DNA of 56,506 nucleotides from CAWHNT01 sp963830775 (GCA_963830775.1 CAWHNT010000016.1:1-56506), one strand, 5' to 3'. Counted from the first letter of the stretch, positions 1 to 9,112 are shown. Numbers and translations are program-made. The notes: generated from the sequence alone by a model not told the origin.

Positions 1-3
1 GTG

Positions 4-1737
4 GGCTCTTGGCCACTTTTGATGATGCGGGTCGCGTCGCCATATCAGGGGCGTGAACCTACTCTCCCGCTTGTTGCCGGATCCGGCTCTCGGTCCGGCT
101 CGAAACCTGGGCGATTGAGCCCGCCCGACCCGCCATCACCCTGACCCTCCGCTCCCGATCGCGCATGGCATGCTGCCCGCTGTGCAGGCGACGGGCCAGC
201 CGCGTCCACAGCCGCTACGAGCGGACCCTCGCCGACCTGCCCTGGGGCGAGCACGCTGTCGTGCTCCGGCTGCGGGTGCGCCGCCTGTTCTGCGACAACG
301 CTCGCTGTGAGCGGCGCATCTTCACCGAGCGCCTGCCCGGCATCGCCGCGCCCTGGGCACGCAGGACGGCACGCCTCGCCACACGGCTGACCGCTCTCGG
401 CCTCGCGCTGGGCGGCGCTGCCGGCGCCCGGCTGAGCCGCGAGCTGCTCATACCGACCGCGCGCAACACGCTGCTGCGGCTGATCCGGGCGGCTCCCTTG
501 CCGCCCGAGGTCACGCCCTCGGTGCTCGGGGTCGACGACTGGGCCCTGCGCAAGCGCCACAGCTATGGCACCGTGCTGGTCGACCTGGAGCGTCGCCGGC
601 CAGTGGCGCTGCTGCCCGACCGTGAGGCGGAGACGCTCGCCCGCTGGCTGCGCCTGCACCCCGGCATCAAGCTGGTCGCCCGCGATCGCTCCGGTGCCTA
701 CGCCGACGGCACGCGCCGCGGCGCGCCCGAGGCGGTGCAGGTCGCCGACCGCTTCCATCTCCTGCAGAACCTGGCCGAGGCGCTGGAGACCACGTTCACC
801 GCGCACGCCGCCAGCCTGCGGGCGGTCGACCAGGCGCGGGATCAGGCCGTCATCGCTGACGGCGGCCCCGTGCCGGTGGCACCTCCCCGGTCGCCGGCAC
901 GAGCGGCGACCCTGGCCGCCGAGCGTCGGGAGCGGCGGATGGCCCGGTACCAGCAGGTCTGGAGCCTCCACCGCGAGGGCTGGCCCGGTCACGCGATCGC
1001 CCGGCAGCTTGGCCTCGGCCGGAGCACGGTGGTCCGCTACCTGCGACACGAGACGTTTCCCGAGCGCAAGGGGCGCAGCGACGTCGGGCGGAGCCTGCTC
1101 GACCCGTGGAAGCCGCTCCTCCTGAAGCGATGGAATGCCGGGCAGCGTGACGGGCGGCGGCTGTTCCGCGAGCTGCAGGGGCGGGGCTACCGCGGCAGCT
1201 ACCCCACCCTGGCGCGCTACACCCAACGCCTGCGGCAGGCGCAGGAGGGCGCGGCACCGCGGCGGGCGCGGCCCTCCCGGAGCCCCTCTCTCCCCTCGGT
1301 CATCGACCGGCCCGAGCGGCCGCTGACGCCGCGCACCGCCGCGTGGCTCGCGCTGCGGCGTCCCGAGCGTCGCGGCCCCGGCGACACCGAACGGCTGGCC
1401 CGGCTCCGCGACCGGGACGCGAGCTTGGCCGAAGCGGTCGACCTCGCCGAGGAGTTCGCCGGCCTCATCCGCGCCCGGCAGCCCGAACGCCTCGGCCCTT
1501 GGCTGGCGCGGGCGCGAGACGGCGGGCTCCCGGCCTTCCGCGGCTTCGCCAAGCGGCTCGGCGCCGATGAGGCGGCGGTGCGAGCGGCGGCGACGCTGCC
1601 GTGGAGCACGGGGCAGGTCGAGGGCCAGATCAACCGCCTGAAGACGATCAAGCGCCAGATGTACGGCCGCGCCAAGCTCGACCTGCTCGCCCAGCGGTTC
1701 CTGCTCGCGGCATGATCATCAAAAGTGGCCAAGAGCC
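4..1737 (+). mobile_element. ISL3-family insertion sequence, complete
   Basis: The element is bounded by 23-bp perfect terminal inverted repeats at 4-26 (begins GGCTCTTGGCCACTTTTGAT) and 1715-1737. The base run right after it, ATAATGTG (1738-1745), ends in GTG, and the three bases visible before the element (1-3) are GTG. This fits an 8-bp target duplication, as expected for ISL3, cut by the window edge. It carries one transposase gene and sits directly upstream of a 5'-truncated imelysin gene. Confidence 0.88.
165..1715 (+). CDS. ISL3-family transposase
   Basis: This 516-codon protein opens with a zinc-finger region (CPLCRRRASRVHSRY, then paired Cys near CDNARCERRIF). A DDE-type catalytic core follows, with the typical ISL3 segments GVDDWALRKRHSYGTVLVD, ARDRSGAYADG and DRFHLLQNL. 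The C-terminal STGQVEGQINRLKTIKRQMYG supplies the last acidic residue. The ATG at 165 is probably not the native start. A GTG at 53 begins NLLSRLLPDPALG in another frame, and the 165 frame reads back through LETWAIEPARPAITLTLRSR to 57, so a one-base slip near 90-100 probably separates the true N-terminus from the rest. Activity is therefore uncertain. Confidence 0.88.
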   Translation: MACCPLCRRRASRVHSRYERTLADLPWGEHAVVLRLRVRRLFCDNARCERRIFTERLPGIAAPWARRTARLATRLTALGLALGGAAGARLSRELLIPTARNTLLRLIRAAPLPPEVTPSVLGVDDWALRKRHSYGTVLVDLERRRPVALLPDREAETLARWLRLHPGIKLVARDRSGAYADGTRRGAPEAVQVADRFHLLQNLAEALETTFTAHAASLRAVDQARDQAVIADGGPVPVAPPRSPARAATLAAERRERRMARYQQVWSLHREGWPGHAIARQLGLGRSTVVRYLRHETFPERKGRSDVGRSLLDPWKPLLLKRWNAGQRDGRRLFRELQGRGYRGSYPTLARYTQRLRQAQEGAAPRRARPSRSPSLPSVIDRPERPLTPRTAAWLALRRPERRGPGDTERLARLRDRDASLAEAVDLAEEFAGLIRARQPERLGPWLARARDGGLPAFRGFAKRLGADEAAVRAAATLPWSTGQVEGQINRLKTIKRQMYGRAKLDLLAQRFLLAA

Positions 1738-1782
1738 ATAATGTGAGCAGGAAACGCCGCTCGATTGCGAGCACGGCCGCCG

Positions 1783-2688
1783 ATGATTGCAAGCACCTAC
1801 ATCTACCGGCTGAACGTGATCGCCAACAAGCAGCTCCAGGTGGGGCCGGAGAAGGTCGACGCCTCGGTCATCAACCGCGACCTCCTGCGCGGTCTGCAGG
1901 AGGCGCTCGACGTCGAGAAGAACGTCGCCATCGGCTATCACGCGATCGAGTTCCTGCTCTGGGGCCAGGACCTGCACGGCACCGGGGCCGGCAAGGGCGA
2001 GCGCTCCTGGAGCGACTTCAGCCTGGACAGGTGCACGAACGGGAACTGCGACCGGCGGCGCGATTACCTGCGCGTCACGACCGACCTGCTGGTCGACGAC
2101 CTCGGGGAGATGGCGGAGAACTGGCAGGCCGGCGGTGCGGCCCGCAAGGAGCTGGAGGCCAAGGGCGAGGCCGGCGGGCTCGCCACCATCCTGACCGGTC
2201 TCGGCAGCCTCTCCTATGGCGAGCTCGCGGGCGAGCGGATGAAGCTGGGCCTCCTGCTGCACGATCCCGAGGAGGAGCATGACTGCTTCTCCGACAACAC
2301 CCACAACTCGCATTATTACGACCAGGCCGGCATGGTCGCGATCTGGAACGGCAGCTACACGCGGGTCGACGGCTCGAAGGTCGAGGGCCCAGGCATCGCC
2401 GACCTTGCGGCCGAGCGCACGGGCGACGCCAAGGCCAAGGTCGACGCGCTGCTGGCGGATACCACGGCCAAGCTCAAGGCGATCAAGGACAGCGCCGACG
2501 GCGGGGCCATGGCCTACGACCAGATGCTGGCCGAAGGGAACGAGAAGGGCGCGGCCATGGTGCAGGCGGCGGTCGACGCGCTGGTCGCCCAGACCCGCGG
2601 GATCGAGGCCGTGGTCGGCGGCATCGGGGTCGAGATCAAGGTCGAGGGCTCCGACAGCCTGGATGACCCCTCGCTGGTGGTCCAGTAG
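1783..2688 (+). pseudogene. Imelysin-family (M75/IrpA-like) protein, 5'-truncated
   Basis: The C-terminal two thirds of an imelysin (insulin-cleaving metalloproteinase / IrpA-like) protein, a periplasmic or surface family linked to iron uptake. The GxHxxE motif is present in NVAIGYHAIEFLLWGQD, and the second signature in HDCFSDNTHNSHYYD. Full-length members are about 400-440 residues with a signal peptide. Here the signal peptide and roughly the first 150 residues are missing, because the ISL3 element ends 45 bp upstream and an in-frame TGA lies at 1744-1746. The ATG at 1783 is only the first in-frame ATG. The missing half may lie left of the window. It heads a cluster with a multicopper oxidase, a DUF1111 protein, a second imelysin and DUF1513. 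Confidence 0.82.
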
Positions 2689-2696
2689 GGCCAGGC

Positions 2697-4115
2697 ATGC
2701 GGCTTGCCCGTCGCGGTGTGCTGGGCGGCCTCGCGGCCGCCGGCCTGGGCCTCGCTCTGCCGGGGTCCAGGGCAGCGCTGGGCGAGGCCGCGGGCATCGA
2801 GCTGGTCACGGCCGAGCGGCCGTTCCGCCTCCTGGGTGCGGAGCGGCCGCCGATCCCCTTGTGGACCTACGCGGAAGGGCCCGCACCCTTCCCGGTCCAC
2901 CGGGTACGGCGCGGCCAGCGCGTCGTGGCGACACTCGAGAACCGGCTGAACGAGCACACCACGATCCACTGGCATGGGGTCCGCCTCCCCAACGCCATGG
3001 ACGGCGTGCCCTGGCTGACGCAGCGGCCGGTCTATCCGGGCGAGCGCTTCACCTACGAGTTCACCCCGCCGGATGCCGGCACCTTCTTCTTCCATCCCCA
3101 CTGCAACACGGTGGTGCAGCTGGGCCGGGGGCTGGCGGGCGTGCTCGTCGTCGAGGGTGACGAGCAGGCCCCCTATGATGCCGACCTTGTCATGGTCCTG
3201 AAGGACTGGCGGCTGAAGGAGAGCGGCGAGTTCGACGCCTTTATCACCGAGAAGGGAGCGAGCCGGGCCGGCACGTTCGGTCAGGTCCGCACGGTGAACG
3301 GCATGATCTGCCCGACACTGGACGTACCGGCCGGCGGTGACGTCCGTCTGCGGCTCCTCAATGTCGACCCGACGCGGGTGGCGGAGATAGGCTTCGAGGG
3401 GCTCGAGGCGGCGCTTATCGCGATCGATGGCAATGCGGTGGGGCCGCTGCCGTTGCGTTCCTGGCGGCTGGGCCCGGCGATGCGGGTCGACCTCGTGGTC
3501 CGCGCACCCGCTGCCGGCGCTACGGCCACCCTCTACGACTATTTCTCCGCCCAGCCGGTCGAGCTTGCCCGCCTGCGTGGCGTGGGCCCAGACCGGCCGC
3601 AGCGTCCCTTCGAGCCGCGCGGACTGATCGCCAACGACCTGCCCGAGCCCGACCTCGCCAATGCTGAGCGCCAGCGCTGCCTCTTCAGCGCCACGGCCAC
3701 GGCCGGCGACGTCCCGCCCGACACCACCCTGCCGGACGGCAGCGTGCTGCGCTATGCCGACGGCTTGTGCCTGTCGCAGCAGGTGTTCTGGGCGATCAAC
3801 AGGCAGGTCTGGCCGCTGGCCGGTCACGAGCGCCTGCCGCCGCCGCTGGGCACGCTCGTCCGCGGCCGGACCTACGTGCTGGAGCTGGTCAACGGTACTC
3901 CCCAACAGCACCCGATCCACCTGCACGGGATGAGCTTCAAGGTCGTCAAACCCAACCGCGGCCTGCCGGTGCACTGGGCCGATACCGTGCTGCTCGGCCC
4001 CAAGGACCGGGTCGAGGTCGCCTTCGTCGCCGACAATCCGGGTGACTGGATGCTCCACTGCCACATCATCGAGCATCAGGAGACCGGGATGATGGGCTAC
4101 GTGCGGGTGGCATGA
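2697..4115 (+). CDS. Multicopper oxidase (periplasmic, probable Tat substrate)
   Basis: An intact 472-residue laccase/CueO-type three-cupredoxin oxidase. All four copper-binding blocks are visible: HWHG near residue 93, HPHC near 135, HPIHLHG near 405, and HCHIIEHQETGMMG near 453, which supplies the T1 Cys, His and axial Met. The N-terminus MRLARRGVLGGLAAAGLGLA is a Tat-like signal. It starts 8 bp after the imelysin stop and its end overlaps the next ATG by 4 bp, so it is translationally coupled in the iron cluster. By family knowledge such enzymes oxidise Fe(II), Cu(I) or phenolics. The imelysin neighbours favour a metal-oxidase (ferroxidase-like) role, which is an inference. Confidence 0.9.
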   Translation: MRLARRGVLGGLAAAGLGLALPGSRAALGEAAGIELVTAERPFRLLGAERPPIPLWTYAEGPAPFPVHRVRRGQRVVATLENRLNEHTTIHWHGVRLPNAMDGVPWLTQRPVYPGERFTYEFTPPDAGTFFFHPHCNTVVQLGRGLAGVLVVEGDEQAPYDADLVMVLKDWRLKESGEFDAFITEKGASRAGTFGQVRTVNGMICPTLDVPAGGDVRLRLLNVDPTRVAEIGFEGLEAALIAIDGNAVGPLPLRSWRLGPAMRVDLVVRAPAAGATATLYDYFSAQPVELARLRGVGPDRPQRPFEPRGLIANDLPEPDLANAERQRCLFSATATAGDVPPDTTLPDGSVLRYADGLCLSQQVFWAINRQVWPLAGHERLPPPLGTLVRGRTYVLELVNGTPQQHPIHLHGMSFKVVKPNRGLPVHWADTVLLGPKDRVEVAFVADNPGDWMLHCHIIEHQETGMMGYVRVA

Positions 4116-4346
4116 AGCCTCACGCGATCGCTCTCGCCTGCCTGCTCGGCGCCGGGCCGGCGCTCGCGGACGGGCTCGACCGGGCCGTTGGCAAGGCGCT
4201 GTTCGAGCGCTTGTGGGTGCCTGCCCCGGCCTCGACCGGCGCCACCGACGGCCTCGGCCCTTTCCACGAAGCCCGCTCGTGCGCTGCCTGCCATCCCGCC
4301 GGGGCCGGGGCGGCCCGCCTTCATGTGGAGGGGGATGGGAACCTTA
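4112..4346 (+). pseudogene. Di-heme DUF1111 c-type cytochrome, 5' fragment
   Basis: Start of a di-heme oxidoreductase of the DUF1111 (thiol oxidoreductase-like) family. It has a signal peptide (MKPHAIALACLLGAGPALA), then LFERLWVPAPASTGATDGLGP and the first heme-binding motif, SCAACHPAG. The reading frame is cut by the IS630 element after ...EGDGNL and terminates inside it at 4375. The rest of the gene resumes at 5376. Joining the two sides reads DGNL-SGLGLTLRLADDPVYG without loss, so the break is a clean insertion. The ATG overlaps the multicopper oxidase stop by 4 bp. Confidence 0.85.
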
Positions 4347-5340
4347 GGGTTCATCCGGCAAGTCAGGCGCTTTAGGGACGAGGGCGATGCCAGGTTGGCG
4401 GCGTGTTGTGGCGACGCCGGCGACCCAGACGAAGGGGTGCCGGTGGGCGTTCCAGTAGGTCTGTCGCGCGCGCACGGCCGGAAGGATCTCCTCCAGGTCT
4501 CGAAGCGCCGGCCCTTCAGGGCCAGCGAGCGCAACACCTTCCACCACGGCTCGATCAGGTTGAGATAGGCGGCGTACTTAGGCTGGAAGACGAACTCCCA
4601 GCGGGGATGCGCGAGCATGAACAGCAGCACGTCGGTGGTCCGGTGCGCGCTCAGGTTGTCGAGGATGGCGTAGACCCGCTCGCTCTCGGCGGGGAGCCAA
4701 AGCTCGACCTGCTCGAGGAAGGCCACCCAGCAGGCGGTGCTGCGGCTGAGGTAAGGTCGGGTAAAGCTTCGCCGGTGGCGGGGCGGAAAGCACAGAAGAT
4801 GTAGCCCTTGCCGCGCCGGCCATAATCAATCTCCTGCTTGGCTCGTCCGGCGGTCAGCCCGCTGGTCTCCACGCAGGGTTTGGCCGGGAAGGTCTTGGCG
4901 CTCTCGGGGCCCATCTCATCGAGGCAGACGACTACGCTGCCTGGAGGCGGGGCAGTGTAGAGGCTCTCGATCCGCCCCTTTTTCGGCGAACGCAGGATCG
5001 ACCCGCGCGCGGAACGACGTCTCGTGCGGCCGCCAGCGCAGCCTTCGTTGAGCAGGATCGCGTCGATGCGGCTGCGCTTGATCGCGATCCCTTAGTGCTC
5101 GCTGAGGTAGGACGCCAGCCGGTCGAGCGTCCATGAGGCGAACGGCAGGTCCAAGCGCTTGGGATCGGTCAGCGCGGTGGCGATCACCGTCGCGACCTGC
5201 TCGGGCGTATAGGTCGGCGGACGACCGGCGCGGGGCTGGCCTGCAGCGCGGCGAAGCCTTGGAGCGTTGAAGCGCTTGACGCAGTCGCGCACCGTGTAGG
5301 CGGTCAGGCGCAGCGCCGCCGCGATCGCAGGCGCCATCTG
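4347..5340 (-). pseudogene. IS630-family transposase, several frame breaks
   Basis: Read from 5340 downwards on the minus strand. The pieces are an N-terminal HTH (RLTAYTVRDCVKRFNAPRL, then GRPPTYTPEQV and LPFASWTLDRLASYLSEH followed by a TAA at 5092-5094), then TAPPPGSVVVCLDEMGPESAKTF with the first catalytic Asp. Next come VYAILDNLSAHRT with the second Asp and YLNLIEPWWKVLRSLALKG with the catalytic Glu. The last piece is TYWNAHRHPFVW. These lie in at least three frames, so no full-length transposase is encoded as written. Confidence 0.82.
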
Positions 5341-5373
5341 ATCCTGGCTCGCCTGCCAGAAGATGCGTGTCCT
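4347..5373 (-). mobile_element. IS630-family insertion inside the DUF1111 gene
   Basis: About 1.03 kb of transposon sequence splits the DUF1111 cytochrome gene. Both junctions read CCTTAG, consistent with insertion at, and duplication of, a TA dinucleotide (4345-4346 and 5374-5375) as is usual for IS630/Tc1-mariner. The terminal inverted repeats are poor (only a CAGGCG-like core agrees), so the exact ends are inferred from restoring the interrupted reading frame. Confidence 0.72.
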
Positions 5374-5375
5374 TA

Positions 5376-6292
5376 GCGGGCTGGGGCTGACGCTGAGACT
5401 GGCCGATGATCCGGTCTATGGTCGCCAGCTCCAGCGCATGGCCGTGCCGACCCTGGCGGCCGAGGCGAGCTGGCGGCTGCTCGTGACCGAGGGACCGCCG
5501 CAACTGGTCGTCGACCAGCCCGCTTCCGGCCGGCTGACCGCTCCCGCGAGCGCTCGGGCGGCACCCGACCTGCGCGGTCTCGCCTCCCTGGAGCGGGTGC
5601 CGGACTCGGTGATCCTCGCCCGGGCCGATCCCGATGACGCGGACGGCGACGGCATCTCGGGCCGGGCGAACCATGATCCGCGAACCGGCCGGCTCGGCCG
5701 CTTCGGGCACAAGGCCGTCGAGCCCGACCTCGCAGCACAGACCGAGACGGCCTTCCTGCTCGATCTCGGCCTCGCCACGCCGGGCCGGCCCTGGCCCGCG
5801 GGCGACTGCACGCCCGAGCAGACGGCCTGCCTCGCAGCACCGCAGGGTGCCGAGCCCGGCACGGCCGAGCTGCCGGCGGGCGTCGTGGACAGTGTCGTCG
5901 CCTATCTTCGGGCGTTGCCGCCGCCGGCGAAGGCTCCCGAAGGTGCCGGCCGGCACTTGTTTGCGGCCGCCGGCTGCGCCTCCTGCCATGCGCTCGAGCT
6001 GGCTGCCGTTCCGGCCGGGACCGATCTCCTGCTGCACGATCTGGGTCCCGGCCTCGCGGACGGTGTCGCCGAGGGCACCGCCTATGGTGCCGAGTGGCGG
6101 ACGGCACCGCTGGCCGGGATCGGTCGCCGGCTCGCGGCAGGGGCCCGGCTCCTGCACGACGGGCGCGCGGGCGACGTCGGGGCTGCGGTCGGATGGCATG
6201 ACGGCGAGGCTGCGGCCGCTCGCGCGAGGTTCGGGGGCCTCCGTCCGGACGAGCGCGAGGCGCTGGCGGCATGGCTGAAGGAATGGCGATGA
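5376..6292 (+). pseudogene. Di-heme DUF1111 c-type cytochrome, 3' fragment
   Basis: Remainder of the DUF1111 gene after the IS630 insertion: LADDPVYGRQLQRMAVP, then DPDDADGDGISGRANH (a calcium-site-like loop typical of the family) and GRFGHKAVEPDLAAQTETAFLLDLGL. The second heme motif GCASCHALE lies near the C-terminus, and the end is ...RTAPLAGIG and LLHDGRAGDVGAAVGWH. In this family the protein is a periplasmic electron-transfer partner encoded with imelysins. Its TGA overlaps the ATG of the second imelysin (ATGA at 6289). Confidence 0.85.
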
Positions 6293-7316
6293 GGCGACGC
6301 GGTCTCCTGGGCCTCGGCTTGACGGCGGGCCTGCTCCCTCATCTCGCCCGGGCGCAGGACGCCAGGCGCGCCGCCTCTCACGCTCCTCGACACGGTCTTC
6401 GTCCCGACTGCCGAGGCGTACGGACAGAGCCTGAACAGGCTTGCCGACACCTTGCGCGAAGGCTGCACGGTCCCCGAGCGCCGGCAGGAGGTGGTTCAGG
6501 CGTTCGCCGGCGTGATGACCGCGTGGGGCAGGCTCCAGCCCCTGATCCAGGGACCGCTCGGCGATGTGGTGCTCGCGAGCCGGATCGCCTACTGGCCCGA
6601 CAAGCACGGCACGGGCGGCCGTCAGCTCGGCGCTGCCCTGAAGAGCCGCGATGCCGCCCTTACCGACCCGGCGGCCCTGGCACAGAAAAGTGCGGCGGTC
6701 AGCGGCCTGCCTGCGCTGGAGCGGCTCCTGTTCCCCGAATGACGGCGGCGACGACGCGGCGGCGCGGAGCTATGCCTGCGCCTATGCCGCGGCGCTCGTC
6801 CAGGTGCAGAAGGACCGGGCAGCGCAGGCCGGCGCCGTCTTTGCCCGCGGCAGGCGCGATCCCGAGCCTGTGTTCCAGGGCGCCTTCGCCAGCATGCGCG
6901 ACGGGCTCGACTTCATGCTGCGCCTGAAGCTCGAGGACCCGATGGGCAGCGAGCCCGGTGCGGCGCGGGGCTCGCGTGCCGAGCTCTGGCGCAGCGGCAG
7001 CTCGCTTGCCGTGATCGATGCCAATCTCGCGATCTTCCAGGCGCTGATGACCGACCCCGCGGGGATCGGGCAGCGGCTCGATCTCGGCCCGGAAAGTGCC
7101 GCCGTGGCCGCCATCATCGAGCACCGGCTGGCCGACGCCCGGCAGGCCGTGGCCGCGATCCCGATGCCGCTGCACAAGGCGGTCGAGGATCCGGCCGCCC
7201 GACCCGCCGTGGTCGAGCTCGCCCGCCAGATCCGCGAGCTGCGGAGCCGCGTCGTCGACCGGCTGGGGCCGGCCCTCGGCGTAACCTCCGGTTTCAACGC
7301 CATGGACGGGGACTGA
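6289..7316 (+). pseudogene. Second imelysin-family protein, two frameshifts
   Basis: A signal peptide (MRRRGLLGLGLTAGLLPHLARA) is followed by a frame change near 6372-6377. The protein then continues LTLLDTVFVPTAEAYGQSLNRLADTLREGC and ALERLLFPE. A second change near 6740 leads into DDAAARSYACAYAAALVQ and the C-terminal FQALMTDPAGIGQRLDL, ending ...TSGFNAMDGD. Each break is repaired by one base. The layout imelysin - DUF1111 - imelysin - DUF1513 recurs in proteobacteria and is associated with iron acquisition. Whether the breaks are biological or sequencing error is open, since similar slips occur in core genes of this window. Confidence 0.75.
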
Positions 7317-7320
7317 GCCG

Positions 7321-8442
7321 ATGACCCTTGTCACCCGCCGCGAGGCCCTGGCCGGCCTTACTGCTGCGACGGCGGCCTTGGCGCTGCGGGCCGGCGCCGC
7401 GCGTGCAGCACCCGGCCCGATCTGGCTCGGCTGCCGCAGCGACCCGGAGATCGGCGACCAGATCGCCGCTTTCGACGGCAGCGGGGCGGTGCGCATGGCC
7501 CTGCCGCTCCCGGCCCGCGGCCATGCCATGGCCCTGCATCCGGGGCGTGACGAGGCGGTCGTCTTCGCCCGCCGCCCAGGCTCCTTCGCCGTGGTCTTCG
7601 CACCCGAGCGCGGCCTCGCCATCCGCCGCTTCGACAGCCCGGCCAACCGGCACTTCCACGGCCACGGCGTCTATGACCCCACCGGCCGCCTGCTGATCGC
7701 GACCGAGAACGACCGCGAGCACCCGCGCGGCGTCCTGGGCATCTACGATGCCGAGGACGGCTATCGCCGGATCGGCGAGATCGAGAGCCACGGGATCGAG
7801 CCGCACCAGGTCCTGCTCATGCCCGACGGCCGCACGCTGGCGGCAGCCAATGGCGGCATCGTCACCGGCGGGGCGGACGGGCGGGAGAAGCTGAACCTCG
7901 ACACGATGGAGCCGGTGCTGGCCTATGTGGAGCTGGGCAGCGGCAAGCTCCTCGAGGCCCGGCACATGCCGCCCGAGCTGCATCACCTCTCCATCCGCCA
8001 CCTCGCGGTCGCAACGGACGGCAGGCTGGCGGCCGGCATGCAGTGGGAGGGCGACGAGGATGCCGAGGTGCCGCTGGTCGGCATCGACGACGGCTCCGGG
8101 CTCAAGCTCCTGGAGATGCCGCCCGAGCTGGTGCCTGCGATGGCGCACTATGTGGGCAGCGTCGCCGTCGACCCGACGGGCCGCCTCGTCGCCGCCTCCT
8201 GCCCACGCGGCAACACTGTCACCTTCTGGGACGCCGTCGAGGGGCGGTTCGCGGGTGCCGTGCCCATGGCCGACGGCTGCGGCGTCGCCCCCTTCACCGC
8301 GCCCGAGAGCTTCGTCCTCTCCTCGGGCATCGGCCGGACGGCAACGGTAGGCCCGGACTGGCAGCCGGTCGACCTGGCACAGGCCCAGGCGCACTTCGCG
8401 TGGGACAACCACCTGACGAAGCGGGCGTCGTTGGCGGGGTAA
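7321..8442 (+). CDS. DUF1513 beta-propeller-like periplasmic protein
   Basis: An intact 373-residue protein with a Tat/Sec-type leader (TRREALAGLTAATAALALRAGAARA). Repeated blade-like segments follow: RGHAMALHPGRDEAVVFARRPG, RHFHGHGVYDPTGRLLIATEND, IGEIESHGIEPHQV and HYVGSVAVDPTGRLVAASCPRGN. The His-rich GHGVYDP and GIEPHQ motifs are typical of DUF1513, always encoded beside imelysin and DUF1111 genes. It begins 5 bp after the second imelysin and completes the operon. The biochemical role is unknown; periplasmic metal or heme-related scaffolding is an inference from context. Confidence 0.85.
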   Translation: MTLVTRREALAGLTAATAALALRAGAARAAPGPIWLGCRSDPEIGDQIAAFDGSGAVRMALPLPARGHAMALHPGRDEAVVFARRPGSFAVVFAPERGLAIRRFDSPANRHFHGHGVYDPTGRLLIATENDREHPRGVLGIYDAEDGYRRIGEIESHGIEPHQVLLMPDGRTLAAANGGIVTGGADGREKLNLDTMEPVLAYVELGSGKLLEARHMPPELHHLSIRHLAVATDGRLAAGMQWEGDEDAEVPLVGIDDGSGLKLLEMPPELVPAMAHYVGSVAVDPTGRLVAASCPRGNTVTFWDAVEGRFAGAVPMADGCGVAPFTAPESFVLSSGIGRTATVGPDWQPVDLAQAQAHFAWDNHLTKRASLAG

Positions 8443-8484
8443 GCGCGCGCAGCTATGTTGACGGCAGCTACCGGGCCGGATCCC

Positions 8485-8706
8485 ATGCGCACCAAGCTCA
8501 CCATCCCCGACGAGCTTCTCGAGGAAGCCCGTTGTCTGTCAGGCCTCGAGAAGACGTCGGCCATCGTCAACGAGGCGCTGCGAGCCCTGATCCAGCGCGA
8601 GAGTGCCCGTCGTCTGGCACGTCTTGGCGGCACGGAACCAGGTCTGGCAGTCATCGCGCGCCGTAAATCGGCAATGCGTCCGGGCGAACCTCAGCTTGGC
8701 AGCTAG
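8485..8706 (+). CDS. VapB-like (DUF2191) antitoxin, orphan
   Basis: A 73-codon protein, MRTKLTIPDELLEEARCLSG... followed by KTSAIVNEALRALIQRESARRLARLGG. This is the ribbon-helix-helix layout of VapB-type antitoxins. The ATG at 8485 was chosen because RTKLTIPDELL is the usual family start; an upstream ATG at 8455 adds 10 unconserved residues. No PIN-domain toxin overlaps or follows: the next gene is an ArsR-family regulator. It is therefore an orphan antitoxin, or a remnant of a lost TA pair. Confidence 0.72.
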   Translation: MRTKLTIPDELLEEARCLSGLEKTSAIVNEALRALIQRESARRLARLGGTEPGLAVIARRKSAMRPGEPQLGS

Positions 8707-8715
8707 CTGAAGCTA

Positions 8716-8768
8716 AACCGAACGGTTGACTAACCGCGCCGGCTCGGGCATGCACAACCACATGGTTG
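8716..8768 (+). promoter_or_regulatory. Paired palindromes, putative ArsR operator
   Basis: Two perfect inverted repeats of related sequence precede or overlap the start of the ArsR-type gene: AACCG-AA-CGGTT (8716-8727) and CAACCA-CA-TGGTTG (8755-8768). Both contain AACC/GGTT half sites with a 2-bp centre and lie 39 bp apart. The second overlaps the ATG at 8762. Autorepression by the adjacent regulator is the likely reading (inference). Confidence 0.5.
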
Positions 8769-9112
8769 AGCATCAGCCAGCGGCACTGGACCGGGTCTTC
8801 CATGCCCTGTCCGACCCCACGCGGCGGGCGATGCTGCGCTCGCTGGCGGTGGGAGAGCGGAATGTCGGGGCGCTGGCGGCGCCGTTTGCCATGTCGCTGG
8901 CGGCGGCCTCGAAGCATGTGAAGGTGCTGGAGGAGGCGGGCCTTCTCCGGCGGCGGGTCGAGGGCCGCACGCATGTCTGCCGGCTGGATCCGGCACCGCT
9001 GGCGGCGGCGGACAGCTGGCTGCGGTTCTACGAGGGCTTCTGGACGGATCGGCTGGACGTGCTCGCGGAGCTGCTGCGGAACGACCCGGCCAACGAAGGA
9101 GAGGCGGGATGA
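8762..9112 (+). CDS. ArsR/SmtB-family winged-helix regulator
   Basis: A small repressor with the start MVEHQPAALDRVFHALSDPTRRAMLRSLA, the helix-turn-helix VGALAAPFAMSLAAASKHVKVLEEAGLLRRR, and the wing VEGRTHVCRLDP. There are no Cys metal-binding motifs, so it belongs to the non-metal SdpR/YczG-like group usually paired with an SRPBCC protein. ATG 8762 is preferred because homologues begin at this motif and the codon lies within the likely operator; ATG 8750 is an alternative. Its stop overlaps the ATG of the SRPBCC gene (ATGA at 9109), so the two are co-translated. Confidence 0.85.
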   Translation: MVEHQPAALDRVFHALSDPTRRAMLRSLAVGERNVGALAAPFAMSLAAASKHVKVLEEAGLLRRRVEGRTHVCRLDPAPLAAADSWLRFYEGFWTDRLDVLAELLRNDPANEGEAG

